42,402 bases of DNA from Oscillospiraceae bacterium (GCA_015065065.1 SVQX01000017.1:1-42402); one strand, 5' to 3'; numbered from the stretch's first letter, positions 25,888 through 35,393 are shown. Notes: generated by a model from the sequence alone, not told the origin. Numbers and translations are program-made.

Positions 25888-25916
25888 TTGACAATCGGAT
25901 GTAAATGTTATATAAT
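25888..25916 (+). promoter_or_regulatory. Promoter of the first BspA-like lipoprotein
   Basis: TTGACA (25888-25893), 17 bases, TATAAT (25911-25916); the ATG follows 58 bases later with GGAGG at 25961-25965. Confidence 0.88.
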
Positions 25917-25973
25917 ATACGGTGTGTTACTGAATGCGCGTTACGCGCTTGTATTATTTCGGAGGTAAATTTG

Positions 25974-26867
25974 ATGAAAAAGTTTTTAGCTGTTACGCTT
26001 GCCGCTCTCATGGCTCTGTCCATGGCTGCCTGCACGGGCACACAGGATGGCGGCGATAATATCGGCGAGTACACTCCCGAGCAGAACGAATACATAACAG
26101 ACAAGGGTACCTTCACCTTTGCCGAGGGCGCGGCAGATACCGCCGTGCTTGTGTCCTACGTCGGCAAGGCCACCCATAACGATAAGGTTACCGTTCCCGC
26201 AGAGTTTAACGGCAGACCCGTTGCTGCTATCGGCGAAAAGGCGTTCTACCAGCTCGCTTCCGTCGTTTCGGTTCAGCTCCCCGCTACCGTAACCGTTATT
26301 GACGATTATGCCTTTTCCGGCTGCGTAAATCTTTCCGAGATCACCTGGAAGGACGGGGAATCGGGCAAGACCTCCAAGGGTAACGCTCTCCCCGAGGGAC
26401 TTGAAACTATTGGCGAGTGCGCGTTCTACGGCTGTGCTGCTATCACCAAGCTTGACCTTGGAAAGTCGCTCGAGGTTATTGATAATTTCGCGTTTGCCGA
26501 TTGTGCGGGACTTACCGAAGCTAAGCTGCCCTCCACTACTCAGACTATTGGCAACGGTGCCTTCTGGAGGTGCTACGCGCTGACCGAGTTTGACAGCAAT
26601 CAGGTAAAGAAGATCGGCACTCTCGCCCTTTATGACTGCACCGCCATTGAAAATATCACTCTGAGCAACGCTATCGAGGAAATCGGCGAATTCGCTTTTG
26701 CTACCGAATCCTCTACTCTCAAGGACAAGATCGACACCGACTCCTTCAAGGACAACGATTACGTGAAAGAGTACTATGAAAATATTGCCGACGCGGTAAC
26801 TACCGACAACGGCACGACTACGGCTGACGAGCCCGAAACCACCGAGCCCGAAACCACTGCCGCGTAA
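25974..26867 (+). CDS. BspA-type leucine-rich repeat lipoprotein
   Basis: The 297-residue protein starts MKKFLAVTLAALMALSMAAC, with lipid Cys20. It has an N-terminal segment, then about six BspA-type LRR_5 repeats with the pattern I-x-x-x-A-F-x-x-C-x-x-L-x-x-I/L (for instance IDDYAFSGCVNLSEI and IGECAFYGCAAITKL). The last 45 residues are charged, ending in a Thr/Glu/Pro tail. Such proteins are displayed on the surface and often bind host or bacterial ligands; the ligand is unknown. It is followed by a strong terminator and then a paralogue. Confidence 0.88.
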   Translation: MKKFLAVTLAALMALSMAACTGTQDGGDNIGEYTPEQNEYITDKGTFTFAEGAADTAVLVSYVGKATHNDKVTVPAEFNGRPVAAIGEKAFYQLASVVSVQLPATVTVIDDYAFSGCVNLSEITWKDGESGKTSKGNALPEGLETIGECAFYGCAAITKLDLGKSLEVIDNFAFADCAGLTEAKLPSTTQTIGNGAFWRCYALTEFDSNQVKKIGTLALYDCTAIENITLSNAIEEIGEFAFATESSTLKDKIDTDSFKDNDYVKEYYENIADAVTTDNGTTTADEPETTEPETTAA

Positions 26868-26904
26868 ATCGCAAACCAAATAACCGCCGAACCCTTCGGC
26901 TGAT

Positions 26905-26945
26905 GGCTTCCACGGCGCGAAAAGTCAAGCCGTGGAAGCCGTTTT
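26905..26945 (+). terminator. Terminator between the two BspA-like genes
   Basis: GGCTTCCACGGC (26905-26916) and GCCGTGGAAGCC (26929-26940) form a perfect 12-bp stem followed by GTTTTG. Confidence 0.85.
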
Positions 26946-26968
26946 GTATAAAACAGATGGAGATAAAA

Positions 26969-28417
26969 ATGAAAAAAGCTCTGCTAATATTGCTTGCCGT
27001 GACATTGGCGGCGCTCACCGCCTGCTCGCCGGAGGGCGGGGGTGCTAACACCACGGACACCGAGGAGATAACGACGCAAGAGGACACCACCGAGGCAACT
27101 CCCGAATACACGGTAGAGGAAGCGCAAAAAATAACCGCAGACCACAGGCAGGCGGCGATAGATGCCTTTGCCGAATCCCCCGTTTGCCCCGCCGAGGACC
27201 TTTCGTTTGAAGAAATGGACGGCGGCGTACGTATCACAGGATACGTGGGAGATGATGTAATAGTCGTTATTCCCGACAGCATAGGCGGCAAAACGGTCTT
27301 GGAAATTGCCGAGGAGGCATTCAAGGATATAACCGCACTTCGCGCCGTATGTGTTCCCGAATCGGTACGCAAAATATGCCGCGACGCATTTGAAGGATGC
27401 GACGGACTTACCACCTTGAAGCTTCCCTACTCCGCCTCCATATACGACGTTTGCGACGAGGGCAGTGACAAGACCTCCGGCTTTGTGGGATATATTTTTG
27501 GTGCAACGGAATATAAGCTCAACGCCGCCGCAGTTCCATTTAAGCTTCAAACCGTTATCTTTACGGGCGAAGGCAAGGTAGTCCCCGAGGGCGCGTTCTA
27601 CGACTGTAACGATATAGTCGCGCTCACCCTCCCCGACGGTATTGAGAATATCGGTGACTTCGCTTTTTCTAACTGTTCTTCCCTTGAATACGTAAATATC
27701 GGCGATGCAGTCGCCGAGATCGGCGAATTTGCATTCAACGAATGTGCATCACTGCTTGAATTAACTTTTCCCGCCACCGTCAAGAGCATAGGGCTCGGCG
27801 CGATCCAGGGCTGTGGGGCGCTGACCTCACTCACCCTCCCCTTCGTGGGCGGCTCGGCAGACGACAACACTTACCTCGGCTATATTTTCGGGGCTGAATC
27901 ATACACTCTCGCGGGAGGATTTTTCCCACTCTCGCTTCAAAGCATAACCCTGCTTGGAGGATGCAAGTCGATTGGCGACAACGCATTTAACGGTTGCCTT
28001 ACGGTCCGCGAGATAATTATCCCCGACGGCGTTGAAAGCATAGGGCTCCGTGCCTTCCGCAGCTGTAAGGGGCTGACCCATATCAGCCTTCCCGACTCGC
28101 TTGTGTCCATTGGCGACAGCGCGTTTATGAGCTGTGAATCACTTGCCACCGTCAGCCTTGGAAAATCGCTTGAGCATATGGGCATACAGGCGTTTATGGG
28201 CTGTGTCGCACTTGAGTCTGTCACCCTGCCCGACAGTCTTGAGAAAATTCCTGCATCCGCATTCGACTCCTGCTTCTCTTTAAAATCCGTCAGCTTTGGA
28301 GCTAACGTCAAGGAAATAGGCAAAAACGCCTTTCGTGGATGCACGTCCATTATCGAATTTCCCGCCGTTTCGGACGGCGTAGCTGTCATGGACGGCAATA
28401 CCGCCATAATCAAGTAA
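26969..28417 (+). CDS. Larger BspA-type leucine-rich repeat lipoprotein
   Basis: The 482-residue paralogue starts MKKALLILLAVTLAALTAC, with lipid Cys19, then an acidic Thr-rich linker and about 13 LRR_5 repeats (such as IGDFAFSNCSSLEYV, IGLRAFRSCKGLTHI, IGDSAFMSCESLATV). Two repeats carry an inserted YLGYIFGA-type segment, which splits the array into blocks. GGAG lies six bases before the ATG. It is probably a surface adhesin or sensor. No terminator separates it clearly from metY 50 bases downstream. Confidence 0.87.
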   Translation: MKKALLILLAVTLAALTACSPEGGGANTTDTEEITTQEDTTEATPEYTVEEAQKITADHRQAAIDAFAESPVCPAEDLSFEEMDGGVRITGYVGDDVIVVIPDSIGGKTVLEIAEEAFKDITALRAVCVPESVRKICRDAFEGCDGLTTLKLPYSASIYDVCDEGSDKTSGFVGYIFGATEYKLNAAAVPFKLQTVIFTGEGKVVPEGAFYDCNDIVALTLPDGIENIGDFAFSNCSSLEYVNIGDAVAEIGEFAFNECASLLELTFPATVKSIGLGAIQGCGALTSLTLPFVGGSADDNTYLGYIFGAESYTLAGGFFPLSLQSITLLGGCKSIGDNAFNGCLTVREIIIPDGVESIGLRAFRSCKGLTHISLPDSLVSIGDSAFMSCESLATVSLGKSLEHMGIQAFMGCVALESVTLPDSLEKIPASAFDSCFSLKSVSFGANVKEIGKNAFRGCTSIIEFPAVSDGVAVMDGNTAIIK

Positions 28418-28466
28418 ACTGCCGCAAAGATGCGGAAAATATAATTTCAACCGAAAGGAAACTGTT

Positions 28467-29741
28467 ATGTCAAGCTACAAGATAGACACAAAATGCGTTC
28501 AGTCGGGCTACACCCCCAAGAACGGCGAGCCTCGCGTTCTGCCCATATATCAAAGCACCACCTACAAGTACGACAGTGCGGAGCATTTGGGCGACCTCTT
28601 TGACCTCAAGGCGCCGGGACACATGTACTCCCGAATCTCCAACCCCACCCTTGAAGCGGTGGAGAATAAAATAGCGGACATGGAGGGCGGCGTTGGCGCA
28701 ATGCTTGTGTCCTCCGGTCAGGCGGCAAGCCTTATAGCTATACTCAACATCACCCGCGCAGGCCAGAATATCGTGGCTATGTCCTCCATATACGGCGGCA
28801 CGGTCAACCTTTTTGCCGTAACTCTTGAAAAAATGGGCATTGAAACTCGCTTCGTCACCCCCGAAATGACCGACGCAGAGGTGGAAGCCGCGTTTGATGA
28901 AAATACTCGCCTGTTCTTCGGCGAAACTCTGGCAAATCCCGCCCTTGTAGTATTCGATTTTGAAAGATATGCCACTATCGCGCACAGGATGGGCGTTCCG
29001 CTCGTGGTTGACAATACCTTCGCAACCCCCGTGCTGTGCCGTCCCTTTGAATTCGGCGCGGATATCGTGACGCACTCCACCACAAAGTATATGGACGGTC
29101 ATGCCACCGTCGTCGGCGGCTGTATCGTGGACAGCGGTAAATTCGATTGGAGCGTGGGCGGCAAGTACCCCGAGCTGACTACTCCCGATGAGTCCTACCA
29201 CGGCGTTATCTATACTCAGCAGTTTGGTGCGGCAGCGTACATTACCAAGGCAAGAACTCAGCTCCTCCGCGATATGGGCTCTACCATGTCCCCCATGGCA
29301 GCGTTCATTCTCAATCTCGGGCTCGAATCCCTCTCCTGCCGTATGGACAGACATTGCTCAAACGCCCTTGCGGTTGCCGAATTTTTGTCCAAGCACGACA
29401 AGGTCGAATGGGTGGACTACCCCGCTCTTCCCGACAACGCGCAGTACGGGCTTTGCAAAAAGTATCTGCCGCGCGGAGCGTGCGGAGTTATCTCCGTGGG
29501 CATCAAGGGAGGCAGAGCAGCGGCCACCAAGTTCCTCAACAACCTGAAGCTGCTCAATATCGTGGTACACGTGGCTGACGCGCGCTCCTGCGCCCTCCAT
29601 CCCGCCAGCACCACCCACCGCCAGCTCACCGACGACCAGCTCGTCGCCTGCGGTGTTCGTCCCGAGCAGGTGCGACTTTCTATCGGAATCGAGGACATCG
29701 AGGACATTATCGCTGACCTTGAGCAGGCTCTCAACGCATAA
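28467..29741 (+). CDS. metY: O-acetylhomoserine sulfhydrylase MetY
   Basis: The 424-residue Cys/Met-metabolism PLP enzyme has the Schiff-base Lys207 in THSTTKYMDGH, YSRISNPT for phosphate binding, and the long form typical of O-acetylhomoserine aminocarboxypropyltransferase (cystathionine synthases are about 380). It makes homocysteine directly from O-acetylhomoserine and sulfide. AAAGGAA precedes the ATG. It is followed 31 bases later by metA, whose product is its substrate. Confidence 0.95.
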   Translation: MSSYKIDTKCVQSGYTPKNGEPRVLPIYQSTTYKYDSAEHLGDLFDLKAPGHMYSRISNPTLEAVENKIADMEGGVGAMLVSSGQAASLIAILNITRAGQNIVAMSSIYGGTVNLFAVTLEKMGIETRFVTPEMTDAEVEAAFDENTRLFFGETLANPALVVFDFERYATIAHRMGVPLVVDNTFATPVLCRPFEFGADIVTHSTTKYMDGHATVVGGCIVDSGKFDWSVGGKYPELTTPDESYHGVIYTQQFGAAAYITKARTQLLRDMGSTMSPMAAFILNLGLESLSCRMDRHCSNALAVAEFLSKHDKVEWVDYPALPDNAQYGLCKKYLPRGACGVISVGIKGGRAAATKFLNNLKLLNIVVHVADARSCALHPASTTHRQLTDDQLVACGVRPEQVRLSIGIEDIEDIIADLEQALNA

Positions 29742-29772
29742 AATAATAACAAAATAAAGAAAGGAGAAGGAT

Positions 29773-30693
29773 ATGCCTATCAAGATCCCCAACCTTCTGC
29801 CCGCAACAAATACGTTGCTGGAGGAAAATATTTTCGTTATGACGGAGACACGCGCAATGACACAGGATATCCGTCCCCTGAAAATACTCATGCTCAATCT
29901 CATGCCGCAAAAGGTAGTCACCGAAACGCAAATAGCGCGACTTATCGGTAACACTCCCCTTCAGGTGGAGCTGGAGCTGCTCCAGACCGCCACGCACAAG
30001 GCGAGCCACACCTCCGAGGAGCATATGCTTTCCTTTTACAAGACCTTCGACGAGGTAAAGGGCAATAAATACGACGGCATGATAATCACGGGCGCACCCG
30101 TAGAGCAGCTTGACTTTGAGGCTGTGGACTATTGGGCAGAGCTATGCGAGATAATGGAGTGGAGCAAGACAAACGTTCAAAGCACCCTGCATATCTGCTG
30201 GGGCGCGCAGGCGGGACTCTACTACCACTACGGAATACCCAAATATCCGCTTGACAAAAAGCTGTTCGGCGTTTTTCAGCACAAGCTGGACTACAAGCGC
30301 TCCATGCTTTTCCGCGGATATGACGACGTTTTCCACGTCCCCCACTCCCGCCATACCACCTGCCGACGGAAGGATATCGCGGCGGTGAGCGCACTGAAAA
30401 TTCTTGCAAGCTCGGACGAGGCGGGCGTGTGCTGTGCCATGACCGAAAAGGGGCGGCAGATATTCGTAATGGGACATTCGGAGTACGATGCCGACACCCT
30501 CAAAAAGGAATATCTCCGCGACAAGAACGCGGGACTTCCCATTGAGCTTCCCAAAAACTATTTTCCGAATGACGACGACAGCCGCGAGCCGATAGTAAAT
30601 TGGCGCTCCTGCGCAAATCTCTTTTACTCCAACTGGCTCAACTACTACGTCTACCAGTCAACGCCTTATAATATTAAGGATATCACTAATTGA
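29773..30693 (+). CDS. metAA: Homoserine O-acetyltransferase MetA (MetAA)
   Basis: The 306-residue HTS-family protein has the catalytic Cys142 in HICWGAQAG, and His235 and Glu237 in GHSEYD. Residue 111 is Glu (TGAPVEQ); in characterised homologues Glu111 gives acetyl-CoA specificity, while Gly111 gives succinyl-CoA. So the product should be O-acetylhomoserine, which matches the upstream MetY. The pair forms a direct sulfhydrylation route to homocysteine. No SAM or T-box riboswitch is visible upstream. Confidence 0.94.
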   Translation: MPIKIPNLLPATNTLLEENIFVMTETRAMTQDIRPLKILMLNLMPQKVVTETQIARLIGNTPLQVELELLQTATHKASHTSEEHMLSFYKTFDEVKGNKYDGMIITGAPVEQLDFEAVDYWAELCEIMEWSKTNVQSTLHICWGAQAGLYYHYGIPKYPLDKKLFGVFQHKLDYKRSMLFRGYDDVFHVPHSRHTTCRRKDIAAVSALKILASSDEAGVCCAMTEKGRQIFVMGHSEYDADTLKKEYLRDKNAGLPIELPKNYFPNDDDSREPIVNWRSCANLFYSNWLNYYVYQSTPYNIKDITN

Positions 30694-30701
30694 TAAAGCT
30701 A

Positions 30702-30743
30702 AAAGCACAAGCCACCGCCGTCGCGGTGGCTTGTGCTTTGCTT
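30702..30743 (+). terminator. Terminator of the metY-metAA operon
   Basis: Arms 30702-30718 and 30723-30739 form a perfect 17-bp stem with a 4-base loop, followed by GCTTT. Confidence 0.9.
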
Positions 30744-30820
30744 TAAATAGCCAATATTTTATCGCAGTATGATATCTCAGCTTTTTTAAGTGAAATATCG
30801 GCTTGCGGTTGGTTTTGTGA

Positions 30821-32977
30821 TTATTTACAAGAATACTGCACATAAATGTATCCTTGCGCTACTTGATCGCCGTTTTCCGTTTTATAGGAGATGCGGTAAG
30901 CACCGTCGGCGATCTCTGCTTCGTCGCCCTCGAGCGCCGTGTATGTGTCACCGGACATGACCTCTATGATGTCCGAGGGTATACCGTATTCAAACGCCTG
31001 CATGGATACGAGAGCCTTGAATTCCTCATAGCCGACACGGTCCTCCGTCGTCAGATCTACTACAAAGTCCCCGGCCCGCGTATAGCTAAGCGTGAGCGTA
31101 TTTTGTTCGCTCTTTGCCGCCGACACGGTCATGCTTTGAATACTCATTGGCATATTGGCGATTTCGCTGACCGTCACGGGTGTATAAGCCGAGGCTCTGA
31201 TTCCATCCGAGGTAGCAATATAAGCCACCGGCGTATAGCTACCTGACGAAAGCGCGGGAAGCGTGAAATTAAGCCGCGAGGCTGTCACGGTGAACTTATC
31301 CTCATCCGCATATTTGGTTGACAAGGTATTTTCCATATCCAGATGGACAAGCCCGCCGTTTGCATTGGCAAGCGCCAACATAACACGATAAGGCTCATCC
31401 TCGACATAAAGTGTCGTGTCCTCGACAGTCAGAGAAATACTGTCAACCGATACCTCGCCTGCGTCAAGCGTGACACCCTCAAAGCTACTCTCGGTAATGG
31501 GCGCGAATTTAATGTTCATCTCAATGAGCTTAGTATCGGAAATATCCAATACCTCTGCATCCTTTACAGCGGTATACAAAGCCTCCATCTCACTGATACG
31601 AGCCTTTTCCTTATGGATCGCCTCGCCGATACCTGCCTCATCTATGACCGAAAAGCCGTTCCATGTGTAATATTGGATAATGCTATCCAGCTCAATATAG
31701 GCTCTGTGAATGCCGGCAAACACGCTGTCAATATCGCGTCTGCATTTCAAGCCGACCTCATTTAGAAAGCTCCTCAGATGCTCAAGTATCTCGACATCGG
31801 TCTCACCCGAGATGTCCAAATAGATCTCGCCTGTATAACCAAATCCTCCGCCGAAGCCAACGTGAATGGCTGAGATATTTACCTTGCCGTCCACAAAGCT
31901 CTCTCCGTAATTCAATACCCTTCCGTTTGTCAGATGTACTTTGGCGTTTTCAAATTGCGCAAGGTTTGCATACTCGCCTTCCGTATATTCCACAGCATCA
32001 GAGGGGGCTTCCACGCTTTTAATGCCGTCAAATCCACTGAACTTAACGCTCACACCGTTATCGGAAAAGTTAATAATGTCTGTCGCCCTATCCGCGCTCA
32101 TCACCTTCAAAATCGGGAGGCTTCCATCCTTGGGATCATAAAATGCATCGTAACATATATCATCCTTCATTATAAAATAGGACACGTTATAATGCGTGGG
32201 TAAAGCACCGACGATATAGGTCTCCCAATACCCCTTGCTGTTATCCGCCACAAAATAATCCTCGGCATGCTCACCGTGATCATTGATGGAGGATCGCTCG
32301 TATCTCTTTCCCGGAATATAAGTGCATCTTTCCTCATATTTGTCATTTGCGCTGTATAGCTCGTAAACATCGTCCCCGTCCGCATTTTTATAACGCTTGC
32401 ATACGGTTATGCTATTGTCGGCAGGTCGTCTTTCGCAAAGTGTCTCAGAGTTCTCGCTAACGCTCAGGTAGTATTGAGAGTCTCCGACCTCCACCCATTT
32501 GTCAACAACTCTTACGTTCTTCTTGATGTTATCTATAAGCTCCGCACCAACCTGTGCAGAAAAAACAATGCCGTCCGTGATGTTTTTGAAAAAGTCGTAA
32601 GAATTGTTGTTTTCCTCAAAGCCGCTCCAAGTAAAAGTATCTCCGCCGATCTCCACCTTTCCGCTGTAGTCACCCTCAAGCACGGTGGACAGGCTTTGAA
32701 ATGATGAGAGCTTTGTTACGGCAGGAGCGTTGTTGCCAACGTATGGAACATTCAAATTGGCAATGGCAGTCTTAGCCAAATTGTTCATCACCTCAACGCC
32801 GTTTTCAAATATATCGCCCTCGGTTTTGAGAAGCTGGGCATCGAGACGCTCATTGGCAAGCAGAAGCCTTGCAGCGTCACTGCCGCTCATACCGTCAGGC
32901 AACGCTCCGCCTCCGCATCCTGCAAGCAAAGATGCAAGCACAACGAAGACAAGTGCTAATGATATAATTTTTCTCAT
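30821..32977 (-). CDS. Large lipoprotein of unknown function
   Basis: The 718-residue protein starts MRKIISLALVFVVLASLLAGC; the lipid Cys is at residue 21, followed by GGG. The rest is acidic, with many predicted beta strands, a helical stretch at about 430-480 and no repeats that I can see. The final 200 residues look like two Ig-like domains (LNFTLPALSSGSYTPVAYI; LTLSYTRAGDFVVDLTTED). AAGGAGG lies before the ATG. I recognise no family. It is monocistronic from the promoter at 33019-33047. Confidence 0.8.
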   Translation of the reverse strand: MRKIISLALVFVVLASLLAGCGGGALPDGMSGSDAARLLLANERLDAQLLKTEGDIFENGVEVMNNLAKTAIANLNVPYVGNNAPAVTKLSSFQSLSTVLEGDYSGKVEIGGDTFTWSGFEENNNSYDFFKNITDGIVFSAQVGAELIDNIKKNVRVVDKWVEVGDSQYYLSVSENSETLCERRPADNSITVCKRYKNADGDDVYELYSANDKYEERCTYIPGKRYERSSINDHGEHAEDYFVADNSKGYWETYIVGALPTHYNVSYFIMKDDICYDAFYDPKDGSLPILKVMSADRATDIINFSDNGVSVKFSGFDGIKSVEAPSDAVEYTEGEYANLAQFENAKVHLTNGRVLNYGESFVDGKVNISAIHVGFGGGFGYTGEIYLDISGETDVEILEHLRSFLNEVGLKCRRDIDSVFAGIHRAYIELDSIIQYYTWNGFSVIDEAGIGEAIHKEKARISEMEALYTAVKDAEVLDISDTKLIEMNIKFAPITESSFEGVTLDAGEVSVDSISLTVEDTTLYVEDEPYRVMLALANANGGLVHLDMENTLSTKYADEDKFTVTASRLNFTLPALSSGSYTPVAYIATSDGIRASAYTPVTVSEIANMPMSIQSMTVSAAKSEQNTLTLSYTRAGDFVVDLTTEDRVGYEEFKALVSMQAFEYGIPSDIIEVMSGDTYTALEGDEAEIADGAYRISYKTENGDQVAQGYIYVQYSCK

Positions 32978-33018
32978 ATAAAGTCCTCCTTTGCAAGTTA
33001 ACTGCAGCTCATATACAT

Positions 33019-33047
33019 ATTATAACAAAAGGCTTGTCGTTTGTAAA
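33019..33047 (-). promoter_or_regulatory. Promoter of the 718-residue lipoprotein
   Basis: TTTACA (33042-33047), 17 bases, TATAAT (33019-33024) on the minus strand, 41 bases before the ATG. Confidence 0.82.
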
Positions 33048-33203
33048 GCGAAAAAGCAATTTTTCCTTGTGCATATTTTTGACACAGGCAATTCGAAGCA
33101 CTCCGCCGTACCTTTTGTTCGTTTTGCAGTAACACAGAACGGGGCAAAAGCACACCGATTCACCACCGCTCCCCTTCTCGCCCTTGCTTTTATTCTTTCG
33201 TGA
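33048..33203. other. Intergenic stretch with no recognised feature
   Basis: Between the lipoprotein promoter and the dispersed repeat I see no gene, RNA motif or strong hairpin. The frame open across it on the minus strand has no ribosome site and unlikely composition. Confidence 0.5.
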
Positions 33204-33253
33204 AATAATCCATTCGTTGATACAATGAACTACCGAAAGTGAAAACGGTGCAT
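33204..33253. repeat. Dispersed 50-bp repeat, copy A
   Basis: It shares 42 of 50 bases with 36657-36706, including TACAATGAACT and GGTGCAT. It has a short stem ACCG/CGGT around AAAGTGAAAA. Confidence 0.7.
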
Positions 33254-33315
33254 GTATTACACTGAAGCAAGACAAAAATATAGAGTGTTTTTTAAGTATA
33301 TTTTCTTAAAAGCTC

Positions 33316-33363
33316 TTGACAAAGCCGTTAAAACTGTATATAATATAGATATACAGTTTTAAC
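33316..33363 (+). promoter_or_regulatory. Promoter and palindromic operator of the GntR-ABC operon
   Basis: TTGACA (33316-33321), 17 bases, TATAAT (33339-33344). A perfect inverted repeat, GTTAAAACTGTATA (33327-33340) and TATACAGTTTTAAC (33350-33363), covers the spacer, the -10 box and the transcription start. This is the expected position for a repressing YtrA-type GntR dimer encoded by the first gene, so autorepression is inferred. Confidence 0.88.
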
Positions 33364-33375
33364 AGAGGTGATGAC

Positions 33376-33753
33376 GTGAATATTTTAATCGACAATAAAA
33401 ACGGCGAACCGATTTATAATCAAATATATTCTCAAATTAAAAATCAAATCATAAGCGGTGAGCTTAAAGAGGACGAGATGCTCCCGTCTATTCGAGGACT
33501 CGCAAAGGATCTGCGCATCAGCTTTATCACGACCAAGCGTGCTTATGAGGAGCTTGAAAAGGAAGGCTTCATTTACACTCTGCCCGCAAAGGGATGTTAC
33601 GTTGCGCCAAAGAACATAGAGCTTTTACGTGAGGAAAATCTCAAAAAGATAGAAGCGCATATTGAAGAGATAGCAAAGCTCGCCGCATCATGTAATCTGA
33701 GTCGCGAGGATGTTATTGAAATGATTACGTTTGGACTGGAGGAACAGGAATGA
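33376..33753 (+). CDS. GntR-family (YtrA subfamily) transcriptional regulator
   Basis: The 125-residue regulator has an N-terminal winged helix-turn-helix (PIYNQIYSQIKNQIISGEL; then LPSIRGLAKDLRISFITTKR and GFIYTLPAKGCYV) and a short helical dimerisation tail, the mark of YtrA. It starts at GTG behind AGAGGTGATG; the nearby ATG is closed by a stop after two codons. It probably represses its own operon through the palindrome at 33327-33363 and responds to a cell-wall-active compound, as in Bacillus YtrA. Confidence 0.93.
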   Translation: MNILIDNKNGEPIYNQIYSQIKNQIISGELKEDEMLPSIRGLAKDLRISFITTKRAYEELEKEGFIYTLPAKGCYVAPKNIELLREENLKKIEAHIEEIAKLAASCNLSREDVIEMITFGLEEQE

Positions 33754-34586
33754 ACGCACTTGAATTAAAAAATGTAAGCAAATCCTTTTCCGGATTTCGC
33801 TTGGATAACGTAAGTATTACTCTGCCAAGCGGTTGCATTATGGGGCTGATCGGCGAAAACGGAGCGGGCAAAAGCACTACCATAAAGCTTATCTTAGATA
33901 TGCTTCATAAGGACAGCGGAACAATCACAATACTCGGACGTGACAATGAAAAGGATATTTCACTTACCAAAGAAGATGTCGGTGTTGTGATGGATGAGGT
34001 GGGTATTCCCGAATGCTTGACGGCAAAGCAGGTCGGCAAGATTATGAAGCACACCTTTCGTAATTGGGATGATGCGGAATATGCCCGACTCCTGCAAAAG
34101 CTGTCCTTGCCCGACAACAAGCAGTTTAAGGATTTTTCGCGCGGTATGAAAATGAAGCTCGGAATTGCCGTCGCTATGTCTCACGGCGCGAAGCTGTTAC
34201 TGCTTGACGAGCCGACAAGCGGACTTGATCCCGTCGTGCGCGACGAGGTGGTTGAGATGTTCTACGACTTTACAAGGGACGAAAGCCACTCCATTCTCAT
34301 ATCCTCTCACATTGTCAGCGATCTTGAAAGGCTTTGCGACTACGTGGCGTTTTTGCACAAGGGCAAGCTTTTGCTGTGCGAGGAAAAGGACGAGCTTTTG
34401 AGTGAGTATGGCATCATTCACTGTACCGTAGAACAACTTTCGGAGCTTGGAAAAGTAAAATACAAAAAAGAGACGCCCTACGGCGCTGAGGTTATCGTGT
34501 CACGGCGGGATGCGCCCGACGGCTTTCAATTAAGTCCTATCAGCATCGAGGAGCTGTTTGTATTTATGGTAAAGGAGGCGAGATAA
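33750..34586 (+). CDS. ABC transporter ATP-binding protein (YtrB-like)
   Basis: The 278-residue ATPase has Walker A GENGAGKST, the signature FSRGMKMKLGIA, Walker B LLLLDEPTSGLDP and the H-loop SSHIVSD. Its ATG overlaps the regulator's stop (ATGA). It should power the permease encoded directly after it. A regulator-ATPase-permease triple of this type usually exports antibiotics or peptides or senses wall damage. Confidence 0.93.
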   Translation: MNALELKNVSKSFSGFRLDNVSITLPSGCIMGLIGENGAGKSTTIKLILDMLHKDSGTITILGRDNEKDISLTKEDVGVVMDEVGIPECLTAKQVGKIMKHTFRNWDDAEYARLLQKLSLPDNKQFKDFSRGMKMKLGIAVAMSHGAKLLLLDEPTSGLDPVVRDEVVEMFYDFTRDESHSILISSHIVSDLERLCDYVAFLHKGKLLLCEEKDELLSEYGIIHCTVEQLSELGKVKYKKETPYGAEVIVSRRDAPDGFQLSPISIEELFVFMVKEAR

Positions 34587-35213
34587 ATGAAGGGACTTAT
34601 TTTGAAGGATCTATATATGATGAAAAAGTATTGCAAAGCCTATCTGCTAATTACCGTAGTGTTTATCGCGGTATCCTTTGCAAGCAGCGAAAATTTGTTT
34701 TTCGTATTTTATCCGTGTTTGCTCTGCGGTATGATTCCCGTCAATCTACTTGCCTACGATGAGCGAAGCGGATGGTTTCAATATAGCGAAACAATGCCGT
34801 ACACAAAAGGACAGATAGTTAGCGGCAAATATTTGATAGGACTCGGAACGCAGATGGCTGTTCTGCTTATCCTCGGTATTTCGCAGACAATACGAATGAG
34901 CATTAGCGGTACTTTCATACTCGGAGAATACCTTGCTCTTATGATGCTCCTCCTGATTATGGCGCTTGTTGCATCCTCCATCACTCTCCCGTTTATGTTT
35001 AAGCTCGGCGTTGAAAAAGGAAGAATGGCATACTATATTATGATAGGCGTTGTATGCGCAGGTAGTATTATATCCTCAAATTTGTTATCTAGCGGATTTC
35101 AAGCTGAAATAAAGCTGAATGGGATCTTGCCCATCATATGCATTGTTGGAATTGGAATATACGCACTGTCTTGGTATCTATCCATTGTGTTTTACAGGAA
35201 CCGAGAAATATAG
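34587..35213 (+). CDS. ABC-2 type permease subunit
   Basis: The 208-residue hydrophobic protein has about six membrane segments (first at about 18-35, last at about 182-202). The conserved motif PYTKGQIVSGKYL of ABC-2 exporters is present. It begins directly after the ATPase stop, with AAGGAGG inside the ATPase end. It is the membrane partner of the ATPase; the substrate is unknown. Confidence 0.88.
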   Translation: MKGLILKDLYMMKKYCKAYLLITVVFIAVSFASSENLFFVFYPCLLCGMIPVNLLAYDERSGWFQYSETMPYTKGQIVSGKYLIGLGTQMAVLLILGISQTIRMSISGTFILGEYLALMMLLLIMALVASSITLPFMFKLGVEKGRMAYYIMIGVVCAGSIISSNLLSSGFQAEIKLNGILPIICIVGIGIYALSWYLSIVFYRNREI

Positions 35214-35358
35214 CAAATATACTCGATAATTGAACGAATGGCGATATTTTAACGGTAGAAAAGGTCTTTGTATATCACGGATTTTCAGTCAGTATTTAAC
35301 GATAATTTTTTCACCTTGGTAAAAAAGAACTTGCTTTTATTCTTTTGTGGAAGACGGG

Positions 35359-35393
35359 CAAAAAAGATATTTCGGAGAGTTTTCGTATGGACT
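35359..35393 (+). repeat. Direct repeat, left copy, flanking the hairpin array
   Basis: AAAAAAGATATTT, then GAGTTTTCGTATGG, match 35630-35664 with few changes. The two copies bracket the hairpin array. Confidence 0.65.

Noticed and set aside
28418..28466. SAM riboswitch or T-box ahead of metY
   Set aside because: The gap is only 49 bases, far too short, and has just a small CCGCA/TGCGG stem.
33009..33275. Minus-strand 88-codon open frame
   Set aside because: It covers a promoter and a dispersed repeat and has no ribosome site.
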